Positions 1 through 8,097 of a stretch of 64,000 bases of DNA are shown here, piece by piece. The notes beneath the pieces were generated by a model, which was given only the letters and a program-made list of their open reading frames with translations, was not told where the DNA came from and made no database searches. This DNA is from Rhodanobacter sp. C05 (GTDB lineage: Bacteria; Pseudomonadota; Gammaproteobacteria; Xanthomonadales; Rhodanobacteraceae): the NCBI RefSeq assembly GCF_002001165.1, contig NZ_MUNQ01000022.1:53438-117437 (forward strand). Direction: 5' to 3'. How positions within the stretch are numbered: the first letter of the stretch is position 1; the number at the start of each line of letters is the position of its first letter. The position numbers were made by a program, and so were the translations under genes.

Positions 1-1225
1 CGCCGTAGCCGGCGATGACGCCGCCAAAACCGGTGGGATCGAGTCCGGCCAGCAACGTGCCGCCCTGCTGCACGAACGCATGCTCGAAATCCTCTTCCAG
101 CCTGAACACCTTCGTCCAGGGCGAGTCGTGCATGCCGGCAATGCGTTCGCGGCTCTTGAGGTATTCCACCCGGGTTTCCGGCAGCATCGCGTCCAGCACG
201 CGTGCATCCACCGGCGCGCGGCCGGGCACGAAGGTCTCGAACACCGGCAGGGTCGAGGTGACCGCCACGTGCATCGACACCAGGTGTTTGATCAGCTGCC
301 GGATACGCGGATCGTCGACGCTCATCGTTGCAAGGTTGGCCACGGCGAGCTTGGTATCCGGACAGATATCCGGCTGCTTGCCGGCGGTGAATTCGGTGTC
401 CACCGGCAGCCCATGCTCCAGGTCGTCGATGCCGAGGTCGGCCGCTTCGGTGAAACCGATCGTGCACAGATGCCCGGTCACCTTGATCTGTTTCGCATGT
501 GCCGCCGCGATCGCCGCGGAGAGTTCGGCGCGGGTGATGTGCATGTACGCCTTGAACGAGGTCGCGCCCTCGCTGATCCAGTAGTTGACCGTATCGGTGG
601 CGTCGGCCGCGTCCACCAGCTCGTGCATCTGCGGCGTAAAGCTGCCCTTGCCTTCCAGATACGGTCCGGTGGTATGCATCTTCGGCCCGGGAATCTTGCC
701 GGCGTCGATCGCCTTCTTCAGCTCGAGGTCGGTGTACGGCTCGGTGCTGCCGGTGGTGCGGATGGTGGTGACGCCGCCAGCCAGATAGAGCTTGGAAAAG
801 CTCGAGGCCTGCTCGGGATAGATCGCCTCCTTCGCTTCCGGATTCACCTTCGGCGCCGGATAGAACATGTGGTCGTGCATGCCGACCAGGCCCGGGATCA
901 GCGTATGCCCACTGCCGTCGATCACCGTCGCATCCTTCGGCAGCTTCACGTGCTTTCCGACTTCAGCGATGAGGCCGCCGCGCAGCAGCACCGTCCGGTT
1001 TTCCCGTGCCGGCGTGCCGTTGCCATCGATCACCCGCACATGGGTGATCGCCAGCAGCGGTTGCGCATACTTCACGAACTGCTGCGTCTGCGCCGACAAC
1101 TGCGGCGCCTGCGCCCCGGCTGATGTGGCAGCGCAGAGCCCCGCCAGTGCGACGGCCAGCAGGGTATGCCGGCAAGTGCTGATCGGCGGCCGGACAGACG
1201 CGAAGCGGCAGGCTTTCGTAGACAC
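1..1225 (-). CDS. Secreted amidohydrolase, C-terminus beyond window edge
   Basis: About 408 codons are visible and the frame is still open at base 1, so the C-terminus is missing. A GTG at 1223-1225 gives a basic start followed by the hydrophobic stretch LLAVALAGLCAATSAGA, a Sec-type signal peptide, so the enzyme probably acts in the periplasm. The amidohydrolase-like start (THVRVIDGNGTP), the metal-binding HDH in GLVGMHDHMFYP and later histidines in VTGHLCTIG and DLEHGLP fit the imidazolonepropionase/prolidase-like branch of the metal-dependent hydrolases. The substrate cannot be told. A paralogous secreted amidohydrolase lies at 3210-4538. The start is inferred; the family is clear. Confidence 0.85.
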   Translation of the reverse strand, partial: MSTKACRFASVRPPISTCRHTLLAVALAGLCAATSAGAQAPQLSAQTQQFVKYAQPLLAITHVRVIDGNGTPARENRTVLLRGGLIAEVGKHVKLPKDATVIDGSGHTLIPGLVGMHDHMFYPAPKVNPEAKEAIYPEQASSFSKLYLAGGVTTIRTTGSTEPYTDLELKKAIDAGKIPGPKMHTTGPYLEGKGSFTPQMHELVDAADATDTVNYWISEGATSFKAYMHITRAELSAAIAAAHAKQIKVTGHLCTIGFTEAADLGIDDLEHGLPVDTEFTAGKQPDICPDTKLAVANLATMSVDDPRIRQLIKHLVSMHVAVTSTLPVFETFVPGRAPVDARVLDAMLPETRVEYLKSRERIAGMHDSPWTKVFRLEEDFEHAFVQQGGTLLAGLDPTGFGGVIAGYG

Positions 1226-1507
1226 GGTTGGACTCCCAGTAGCGAGGCAGGCACGGCCCTGCCGATCGATCAGAACCACTATCGCACGATAGAAGCAGAT
1301 GGCGCAGCCAGCACCTGCACTCTGCGCACGATGATGGAAAGATGGGACTGCGGCGCAAGCCATCGCAACCGATGTCTTCCCGTTGGTATCCAATGTCCCG
1401 TACACGACCCATGCATGCATCCAGGAGATGGCCACCATGAAAATCATGGCCGTCCTCGCCCGTTGACGCTGTGCGGACTCAACTCACTGGCCACGCCGAG
1501 GCATTGC

Positions 1508-2578
1508 ATGAAACTTTTCATCCTGATCGTCGTCTTGCTCTTCTCCCGTGGCGCCATGGCGCAGTCAAAAGACCTGGGCGGATTCATTGACGCGTATGCA
1601 AAGGCGCATCATTTCAACGGCTCGATCCTGGTACAGAAACACGGTGAGATCCGTTACGCGAAGAGCTTTGGGCTGTCCAATATTCCCTTCAGGATTCCCA
1701 GCACACAGCAGACCCGATACAAGATCGCGTCCATCACGAAGCTGTTCACATCAGTATTGATTCTGCAGCTCTACGAACAGGGCAAGCTTGATCTGAACAA
1801 GCCGATCCAGACCTATTTGCCCGACTACGCGGGCGAGGCGGGGAGCAAGGTATCCATCCACCAGTTGCTCAATCACACCTCAGGCCTTCCAAGCTTCGAC
1901 GGAATCTCTGATCATGCGACAGCCATTCGCGATGGCATCCCCGTCTACGAGATGCCCCACACAAGCGATGAACTGCTGACGAAATACTGCAGCGGTCACC
2001 TCATCAGCATCCCCGGCAAGGTGTTCAACTACAACAACGCCGACTACGTCGTTCTGGGAAAAATCATCGAGCATCTGTATGGCGAGCCGTATGAGCAGGT
2101 ACTGAAGGAAAGAATTCTCCAGCCCCTGAAGATGAATGACTCGGGCTTTCTGCATCAGGGCGACATTGTCGACCGCCTGGCCGATACGTACTTCTATCGC
2201 GACGATCGCAAGGTCTTGTCCAATGACCTGCCGGTGTATCCGGAGAACTGGTATGCCGCCGGAGCGATGTATTCCACAATCGGCGACCTCATGAAATTCT
2301 CCAATGCCCTGTTCGGCCTGAAGCTGATCAAGCAGGCTACGCTTGACCGCATGATCAAGCCCGGACTGGACGACTATGGCTACGGAATATGGTCGTATGA
2401 AGCCACCTTGAAGGGAACGAAACATCCGGTTGTAAAAAGACCCGGTGCGATCATGGGTGCCCAGACCCAGTTATTCCATGTGCTCGATCAGGACATCACG
2501 ATCATCATGCTTGGCAATACGGGAACAACCGACTCGGACGTGTTCGTGGCTGAGATTGCCAAACAAGCGGTCGACTGA
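1508..2578 (+). CDS. Secreted serine hydrolase, class C beta-lactamase / penicillin-binding-protein-like
   Basis: 356 residues with a clear signal peptide (residues 1-18, LFILIVVLLFSRGAMA). The mature part has the beta-lactamase/D,D-peptidase fold signature: SITK (S75-K78) as the SxxK nucleophile motif, YNN (Y175-N177) as YxN, the family motif HTSGLPSF, and RPGAIMGAQ as a likely third-box (HxG-like) loop. Such proteins act in the periplasm on peptidoglycan peptides, esters or beta-lactams, and the exact substrate is not predictable. The ATG at 1508 was chosen because it starts the signal peptide; an upstream in-frame extension to 1166 has no such start. It stands between two amidohydrolase genes and before a gluconokinase. 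Confidence 0.85.
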   Translation: MKLFILIVVLLFSRGAMAQSKDLGGFIDAYAKAHHFNGSILVQKHGEIRYAKSFGLSNIPFRIPSTQQTRYKIASITKLFTSVLILQLYEQGKLDLNKPIQTYLPDYAGEAGSKVSIHQLLNHTSGLPSFDGISDHATAIRDGIPVYEMPHTSDELLTKYCSGHLISIPGKVFNYNNADYVVLGKIIEHLYGEPYEQVLKERILQPLKMNDSGFLHQGDIVDRLADTYFYRDDRKVLSNDLPVYPENWYAAGAMYSTIGDLMKFSNALFGLKLIKQATLDRMIKPGLDDYGYGIWSYEATLKGTKHPVVKRPGAIMGAQTQLFHVLDQDITIIMLGNTGTTDSDVFVAEIAKQAVD

Positions 2579-2635
2579 TCCAGCGCAACCGGACTACGCT
2601 GCAAAACAAGCATGTGCTTTGAACGAGGAACGTCG

Positions 2636-3148
2636 ATGGTGGTCGTGGTGATGGGCGTGTCAGGCAGCGGCAAATCCAGCTTCGGGCAAGCGCTGGCCAG
2701 TGCGCTGGGCTGGGATTTCCTCGAAGGCGATGACATGCACTCGCCGTCGAATGTCGAAAAAATGCGCGCCGGTATCGCACTCGACGACGACGATCGCCGC
2801 CCATGGCTGGATCACATCGCCACCTGGATCAGCCGCGAAGCCCACCAGGGCCGCGATGGCGTAGTGACCTGCTCCGCACTCAAGCGCATTTATCGCGACC
2901 GGCTACGCCAGACCGGCGCGCCGGTGCGCTTTGTCTATATCCGCGTGGAGCGCAGCGAGCTGGAGCGCCGCATGCGGCAGCGCAGCCACTTCATGCCGGC
3001 GTCCATGCTCAACAGCCAACTACAGGCCCTGGAAGAGCCGGACAGTGACGAAGCCGCACTGATGTTGTCGGGAAACCGCACCATCGATGAAATGATGTCG
3101 GAAGTGCGTCGCTGGTTGCAGCGGAGCAATATTCGATCCACTGGCTAG
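2636..3148 (+). CDS. gntK: Gluconokinase
   Basis: 170 residues, the normal length for GntK-type gluconokinases. The protein starts VVVVMGVSGSGKSS, a P-loop (Walker A GVSGSGKS), followed by the family stretches LGWDFLEGDDMHSPSNVEKM, GIALDDDDRRPWL and VVTCSALKRIYRDRLR, and PASMLNSQLQALEEP near the end. It phosphorylates D-gluconate to 6-phosphogluconate with ATP in the cytoplasm. The ATG at 2636 is preceded by GAGGAA with a 5-nt gap. No gluconate permease or dehydratase is adjacent. Assignment from family signatures is strong. Confidence 0.93.
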   Translation: MVVVVMGVSGSGKSSFGQALASALGWDFLEGDDMHSPSNVEKMRAGIALDDDDRRPWLDHIATWISREAHQGRDGVVTCSALKRIYRDRLRQTGAPVRFVYIRVERSELERRMRQRSHFMPASMLNSQLQALEEPDSDEAALMLSGNRTIDEMMSEVRRWLQRSNIRSTG

Positions 3149-3209
3149 CCGGGTACGAAAGTCCCGCAAACCCATGAAGGGTGACCGTATCTTGATTCGA
3201 CGGGAAGCC

Positions 3210-4538
3210 TCAGCCGCCGTCCTTCTGGTAGATCCGGCCATTCTTGATCACGTACGCGATTTTTTCGGTGTTGTGGATATCGTGTGTCGGATCGGCCGTC
3301 AGCACCACCAGGTCGGCGCGCTTGCCGGAGCTGATCGTGCCGCGTTGCGTCGATTGTCCCATCGCGGCTGCACTGACTTGCGTGGCCGCGTGGATCGCCT
3401 CGATCGGTGTGAAACCGCAATGCTCGACCAGTAGCGCCATTTCCGTGTGCACCAGGGGTAAAGCGTGCAGATTCGGCCCGTGCGCATCGGCGGGAAACCC
3501 CGAACTGTCCGTGCCGACATCGATCAGTACGCCTTGCTGGTGCGCCAGCTCGGTTACCGCATAGCTCCACGGCATGATGCCGGCACCTACACTTTTGGAG
3601 TCATGTTGTGCCTCCTCCTCGAACGGCAGCAGCGTGGCGTCGAGTATCGTGCCGTGCTGCTTCATCGCCTTGAACAGCGCAAGGATCTGCGGCGCATCCG
3701 GCCGGATATGTGCGAAATCGCCCATGGCACGCACCCTGTAGTCATCCGGCACCTTCGGCGTCGCCTCCCAGACCAGATAAGGACTGTGTGAAATGGTGTC
3801 GACGCCAGCCTCCACCGCATCGCTCGGCGTGGCCGGGAAAATTGTCGCGTGCGTCCATACACGCAGGCCTTGGCGATGCGCTTCCGCGGTGATCTTCGTG
3901 ACCAGGCTTGCAGGCAAATTGGCATACAACTTGAGCGCGGTCGCTCCGGTGCCCTTGGCTTCAGCGACAGCAAGCGGGATGTCGGTGGTCGGGGTGATCG
4001 CCTGCATCCATGGCGCAAAGCCCAACGGCTCGCCTGCGGAAGCTTCCTGCGCGCGTACATCCTCGACAAAGAACGTGGGGCCGGCCATCAACGCCACGTA
4101 ATAAATGTCCGGCGATGGCAGCGCATCCGAATTCGCCTCCCCTGCGAGGTAGCCAATCAGGCGGTCGTCGCCGGCCATGTCGCGAATAGCGGTAACACCG
4201 CCACGCAAGAGCGCCTGCAAGTGCGGCTGGTAGTGTACGAAATCCGGCTCGGCACCCGTGAGATGCACGTGCGCATCGATCAGGCCCGGGATCACATAGT
4301 GTCCGCTCAGATCTTCCACGCGCGCCGCCTTTGCTGCCGGGCGGCTACCGTCCGGATAGATCGCCGCAATGCGCTCGCCGTCGATCGCGATGGTCATGTT
4401 CGGTTGCGCTGGCGTGCCGGTGCCGTCGATGACCGTGGCATGGGTCAGCAGCAGAGGCGGCTCGGTGGCAAGCACCGGTGTGGCCAGCGCGGACAACATC
4501 AACAGTGCCATGCACTTCATGAAGATGCTTGCGGACAT
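3210..4538 (-). CDS. Secreted amidohydrolase family protein
   Basis: 442 residues. The chosen start at 4538 gives a signal peptide (MSASIFMKCMALLMLSALATPVLA region); an in-frame extension to 4697 is possible but would bury it. Metal-site motifs of the amidohydrolase superfamily are present: DAHVHL after VIPGLI (HxH), WTHATIF, ISHSPYLV and VGTDSS (late Asp). The N- and C-terminal parts (VIDGTGTP and GKRADLVVLTADP) form the small composite beta domain typical of imidazolonepropionase/prolidase-like enzymes. It is probably periplasmic and its substrate is unknown. It is convergent with gntK and similar in layout to the partial gene at the left edge. Confidence 0.88.
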   Translation of the reverse strand: MSASIFMKCMALLMLSALATPVLATEPPLLLTHATVIDGTGTPAQPNMTIAIDGERIAAIYPDGSRPAAKAARVEDLSGHYVIPGLIDAHVHLTGAEPDFVHYQPHLQALLRGGVTAIRDMAGDDRLIGYLAGEANSDALPSPDIYYVALMAGPTFFVEDVRAQEASAGEPLGFAPWMQAITPTTDIPLAVAEAKGTGATALKLYANLPASLVTKITAEAHRQGLRVWTHATIFPATPSDAVEAGVDTISHSPYLVWEATPKVPDDYRVRAMGDFAHIRPDAPQILALFKAMKQHGTILDATLLPFEEEAQHDSKSVGAGIMPWSYAVTELAHQQGVLIDVGTDSSGFPADAHGPNLHALPLVHTEMALLVEHCGFTPIEAIHAATQVSAAAMGQSTQRGTISSGKRADLVVLTADPTHDIHNTEKIAYVIKNGRIYQKDGG

Positions 4539-4693
4539 TTTCTGTTTCCCATTTGTATGGCAGGCGATCTGGAATTCGGATGAGAGCGCAGTCCCGAAAA
4601 AGCGCAACCCGGCCACTGTCTTGAGATCAGCGGAACAGTTGCAGCAACCCCAACGCACCGGCAGCCGAAGATCTGATTCCAATGCTCCCGATG

Positions 4694-5287
4694 TCACTGG
4701 GCTTTCTGCGTGAGCAAGCCGATCCGGCTGCCGTCCGGCACATCCACATTTGGCACCAGATCGTCGGCGGTGAACGGCTTGCCATCAAGCCCGACACCAC
4801 GCAGGTAGTAGTGATCGTTGCCGATCCGCTCGTAATAGAACGGGCGCGGGATGGTCGTCGACGGATCGAAGGTCATCAGCATGCTTTGCCCGGAGGACGC
4901 CTTGCGCAGCGCATCCAGTGACGGTGGGTAGGTACCGTGCTGCAACCGGTAGAACTCGATCTGCGGCACCAACGCATTGATGGTGGACTGCGCCATCTGC
5001 GCACGCAGGCCGTCGTAGACACCGCCACGCTGCACGAAACCAAAATAGAACAGGCTGCCATACAGGATCACGCTGAACGCGATGCCGCCCGCGCCGAGCA
5101 AGGCCAGTACCCCACCGCCCTTCTTCCGCGAACTGAGCCCGATGGCGATCGCGATGACACCGACGAAGATGCCCAGCAACGGAACAAACGAGGCGCAGCC
5201 GAAGGCGTAGTAACCGCCTGGCAACGGCGGTCGTGGAGCAACAGGCAATGCGGGCGGCGTAGCGCTTGGAGTCAGATCATCGACCAA
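4694..5287 (-). CDS. Small membrane protein with pseudopilin-like C-terminal segment
   Basis: 197 residues. A proline-rich N-terminus is followed by a hydrophobic hairpin (YYAFGCASFVPLLGIFVGVIAIAIG, then a short basic turn, then VLALLGAGGIAFSVILYGSLFYF). The C-terminal 90 residues contain a helix and the phrase IEFYRLQHGTYPPSLDALR followed by YYLRGVGLDGKPFTADDLVP. That pattern recalls the C-terminal domain of type II secretion major pseudopilins, but no prepilin peptidase site is seen. It is probably inner-membrane anchored with a periplasmic tail. No operon partner; function unknown. Confidence 0.75.
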   Translation of the reverse strand: MVDDLTPSATPPALPVAPRPPLPGGYYAFGCASFVPLLGIFVGVIAIAIGLSSRKKGGGVLALLGAGGIAFSVILYGSLFYFGFVQRGGVYDGLRAQMAQSTINALVPQIEFYRLQHGTYPPSLDALRKASSGQSMLMTFDPSTTIPRPFYYERIGNDHYYLRGVGLDGKPFTADDLVPNVDVPDGSRIGLLTQKAQ

Positions 5288-5460
5288 TGGTGCATCCCCC
5301 GGTATTTGGCAGGCTCATTATGCCTGTACCGGCTGAGCGCATACTTATATTCATGTCAGAGAACCAGAGGACCATCGCCCGATCTGCACATGAATAGCAA
5401 CTTCATGGTTGCATTTATCCCGAGGCGACCCTAGCCTGATATGCAACCAGGAGGTGGCAT

Positions 5461-5904
5461 ATGAACGACTGCATCGAGAAATCCATCGAGTTGAAGGCAC
5501 CGGTATCGCGCGTGTGGCGCGCACTCACCGATTACCGCGAGTTTGGCGAGTGGTTTCGCGTAAAGCTGGACGCACCATTCGAGCCGGGCAAGGTGGCCCG
5601 GGGGCAGATCACCTACCCGGGCTATGAGCATGTCGTCTGGCGAGCGACGATCAAGGCGATCGAGCCCGAGCACCTGTTTTCGTTCACCTGGCATCCGTAT
5701 GCGGTCGATGCCAGCGTCGACTACGAGGCCGAAACGCCCACCCTGGTGGAGTTCAGGCTGGAGCCCAGCACCACCGGCACCCTGCTGCGGATCACCGAGA
5801 CCGGTTTCGACAAGATTCCCTGTGGGCGTCGTGCCGAAGCATTCCGCATGAACGAGGGTGGCTGGACCGCGCAGCTGGAAAACATCCGCAACCATGTCGC
5901 GTAA
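5461..5904 (+). CDS. SRPBCC family protein (AHSA1/START-like)
   Basis: 147 residues matching the activator-of-Hsp90/START-like fold: SIELKAPVSRVWRALTDYREFGEWF at the N-terminus, a middle strand pattern ending EHLFSFTWHPY, and a C-terminal helix (AEAFRMNEGGWTAQLENIRNHV). These small cytosolic proteins form a hydrophobic ligand cavity. An AGGAGG-type ribosome binding site (CAGGAGGTGGCAT) precedes the ATG. The stop overlaps the start of the following ArsR regulator by 11 nt, so the two are translationally coupled. ArsR/SRPBCC pairs are common, and the regulator probably controls its own operon. The ligand is unknown. Confidence 0.88.
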   Translation: MNDCIEKSIELKAPVSRVWRALTDYREFGEWFRVKLDAPFEPGKVARGQITYPGYEHVVWRATIKAIEPEHLFSFTWHPYAVDASVDYEAETPTLVEFRLEPSTTGTLLRITETGFDKIPCGRRAEAFRMNEGGWTAQLENIRNHVA

Positions 5905-6241
5905 CCCGCTCGCCAGGCTGTCCCGTCAATCGGATGCGACCGCCACCGTCTTTGCCGCATTGGGCGACAGTACCCGTCTCTCGCTTGTACTGGCGCTGAG
6001 CCGCGGCAACCGCCAGTCGATTGCCCAGCTCACCGAAAGCAAACCGTTGACCCGCCAGGCGATCAGCAAGCATCTGCGCATTCTCGAAAGCGCCGGCGTA
6101 GTCAGCAGCCGGCGCGAGGGACGGGAAAACCTGTTCGCGCTGAACCCGCAAGCGCTCGACGAGCTGCGCAGCTACGTCGAGCAGATTTCCGGGCAATGGG
6201 ACGCTTCGCTGGCACGGCTGAAGGCATTCGTGGAAAAGTGA
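5894..6241 (+). CDS. ArsR-family transcriptional regulator
   Basis: 115 residues with a winged helix-turn-helix: DATATVFAALGDSTRLSLVLAL, then SIAQLTESKPLTRQAISKHL as the HTH and ILESAGVVSSRREGRENLFAL as the wing. No ArsR-type CxC metal site is visible, so it resembles the non-metal ArsR group linked to SRPBCC proteins. The ATG at 5894 lies inside the end of the preceding SRPBCC gene (11-nt overlap). An upstream in-frame ATG at 5858 would overlap even further and has no ribosome binding site. It probably autoregulates the pair. Confidence 0.88.
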   Translation: MSRNPLARLSRQSDATATVFAALGDSTRLSLVLALSRGNRQSIAQLTESKPLTRQAISKHLRILESAGVVSSRREGRENLFALNPQALDELRSYVEQISGQWDASLARLKAFVEK

Positions 6242-6326
6242 CTGCGCTATCCGAAGCATCCGTTGTCGCGCATGTCAGCCAGCAGGTCCCGACACTTACG
6301 CAGCTCATATATCAGGGGAATCGCAT

Positions 6327-7010
6327 TTGGAAATCCCTACCGTCACATCGCGCGTAGTCGCCGAGATCTATCGCGGAATCGAGTTTCCGAGCGACTGGAT
6401 CGACAAGCCCGACGTCCTGAACCTCGGCATGGCCCGCGATCTGCTGGTGTCGGTGGCGGCGATGTTCGATGGTGACCTCAAACCCGTCGCGCTCTGTTGG
6501 CGTGTCGACGGTCGTGAAGAGCGGTTCGTGCATGCCCAGCCGAACGACCCTGATGGCAGCTCGCTGCTAGACGAGCTGCACCGTGACCTGAACGATGAGA
6601 GCTTGCACCTGGGTCCAGCCGACCTGCTGGCGACCATGCTCTGGACGCCCGATGAACTTCGAGCTGACCAGGGCCAGTCGGTTCACCGGATCGCTTTCGC
6701 ACAGGGGCGACCTGGTTACAGCTCCTCGATGACCGGCTGGAGCATCGCTGCGCGCACGCTGGTCGCAAGGGCTGGCGATCTGTTGTTCATGACACGCCGT
6801 GCTGATGATGACCTGGTTTTTCCCATGCCTGCCAATATCGAGGAAATGCATAGTCGGCTGGGATCGGGTGATCCGAAAACCCTGATCGTGCTTCCCGGCG
6901 GTGTCGCCAGCACGACCGACACTCACGTCGGCCGAAAGATGGCGTTGCTGTTCGGCGGCCTCATCGTGCTTGGGGCATTGATCAGCGCATTCATGCTTGG
7001 CCAAGATTGA
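6327..7010 (+). CDS. Hypothetical protein with a single C-terminal membrane anchor
   Basis: 227 residues from a TTG start at 6327-6329, chosen because a strong AGGGGAA site ends 6 nt upstream. The body is soluble and has no motif I recognise. The last 25 residues (KMALLFGGLIVLGALISAFMLG) form one transmembrane helix with only three residues after it, so it looks like a tail-anchored protein with an N-in topology. It lies 85 nt downstream of the ArsR gene. Function unknown. Confidence 0.7.
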   Translation: MEIPTVTSRVVAEIYRGIEFPSDWIDKPDVLNLGMARDLLVSVAAMFDGDLKPVALCWRVDGREERFVHAQPNDPDGSSLLDELHRDLNDESLHLGPADLLATMLWTPDELRADQGQSVHRIAFAQGRPGYSSSMTGWSIAARTLVARAGDLLFMTRRADDDLVFPMPANIEEMHSRLGSGDPKTLIVLPGGVASTTDTHVGRKMALLFGGLIVLGALISAFMLGQD

Positions 7011-7090
7011 AGCGGGGAATCAAGCCTCTTATGCCCCGTGCGGCTCGGGCATGGCCAGCATGGAAATGCTGGAATGTCTTTGCCCCTTTG

Positions 7091-7864
7091 TTACAGCGCT
7101 TGGCGCCTCGATCGTGCCAGTGAGTCCGCCACCACCCAGGCTGCGCCAGTCAAGGCAATATTCAGCGCGTTCTCGCTCAAGATCCAATGACTTGAGGGAT
7201 TGGCCGCCAGCATCGGCCCGTGCACCAGCAGGGTGAAGGACGCGTACATCGCGGTGAGGATGATCGCAGCAAGGCGTGCACGCACGCCCGTCAGGATCGC
7301 AACACCCGCAGCGATATGGCCAAGCCCGGTCGCATACGCCCAGAACACTTGCGAAGGCGGCAGCCATTTGGGGACCAGCGGAGCAGTGAAATTCATATAG
7401 ACAAAATGCGCGCCGCCGAATACCAGTGCACAAACCCCGAATGCCAATTGGCCCACGCGTGTGAGGCGTGCGGCCAGAGCCGCATCGATCCTTGCGTTGG
7501 CCGCATAGACGATCAACCCGCCGGCTGCGATCGCGACCTGCTCAGCAAGGCTTTCGTAAGTGCCATATTCGGCGAAATGACCGAGCGCCGCGTGGCCATT
7601 CATCAGGATGACGACGATGAGTGCGTAGTAGGCGGTAAGTCCCGCGGCGCCCCAGACCACGGTCCGACGCCACTCGACGGCCGCGCCTGCAACGAGCATG
7701 AATGCCGCAGCGACATAGGCCAGCACGTCACGGCAGGGAAAGTCCTTGGGTACCGGCTGCCCCGTGTCGAAGGTTCCCCATGCCAGACAGAGCACGCCCA
7801 GCGCCATCACGCCCAGGCCGTAGACACGCCAACCGAAGGCCCCCGTGGCTTTTTTCGCGGTCAT
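7091..7864 (-). CDS. DoxX-like multi-pass membrane protein
   Basis: 257 residues, largely hydrophobic, with about seven predicted membrane segments (for example VYGLGVMALGVLCLAWGTF, VLAYVAAAFMLVAGAAVEW, LAFGVCALVFGGAHFVYMNF, GLGHIAAGVAILTGV, LAAIILTAMYASFTLLVHG). The repeated small-residue helices and the GLGHIAAGVAILTGVRARLAA stretch fit the DoxX/DoxD-like superfamily. The ATG at 7864 has a strong GGAGGAG site just before it; an upstream in-frame GTG extension adds residues with no recognisable signal. Inner membrane; role unknown. Confidence 0.8.
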   Translation of the reverse strand: MTAKKATGAFGWRVYGLGVMALGVLCLAWGTFDTGQPVPKDFPCRDVLAYVAAAFMLVAGAAVEWRRTVVWGAAGLTAYYALIVVILMNGHAALGHFAEYGTYESLAEQVAIAAGGLIVYAANARIDAALAARLTRVGQLAFGVCALVFGGAHFVYMNFTAPLVPKWLPPSQVFWAYATGLGHIAAGVAILTGVRARLAAIILTAMYASFTLLVHGPMLAANPSSHWILSENALNIALTGAAWVVADSLARSRRQAL

Positions 7865-7949
7865 GACTCCTCCACCTTCGATTGCGAACACGCAGCCCGA
7901 GCAATGATCAGGCCTGACCATGCCAATGGTAAGACTGACCGACCCAGGA

Positions 7950-7968
7950 AAAGGGAGATGATCCCTTT
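7950..7968 (-). terminator. Hairpin terminator downstream of the kinase gene
   Basis: Perfect 7-bp arms AAAGGGA (7950-7956) and TCCCTTT (7962-7968) with a 5-nt loop. Read on the minus strand the 3' arm ends in CCCTTTTCC, a modest T run. It sits 130 nt past the stop of the kinase gene and before the DoxX-like gene, so it could separate the two minus-strand transcripts. Confidence 0.5.
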
Positions 7969-8097
7969 ATTCTCCACACTTGCAATGATCTGTTGCGAAT
8001 GATGTGTTCCGACGCCCTCCCTTCCGTGGGAAAGTCGCCACGACACGAGGCAAAGCACGCCTCCGGAAGATGATTCCGAATTGACAGGCTCGCCGAC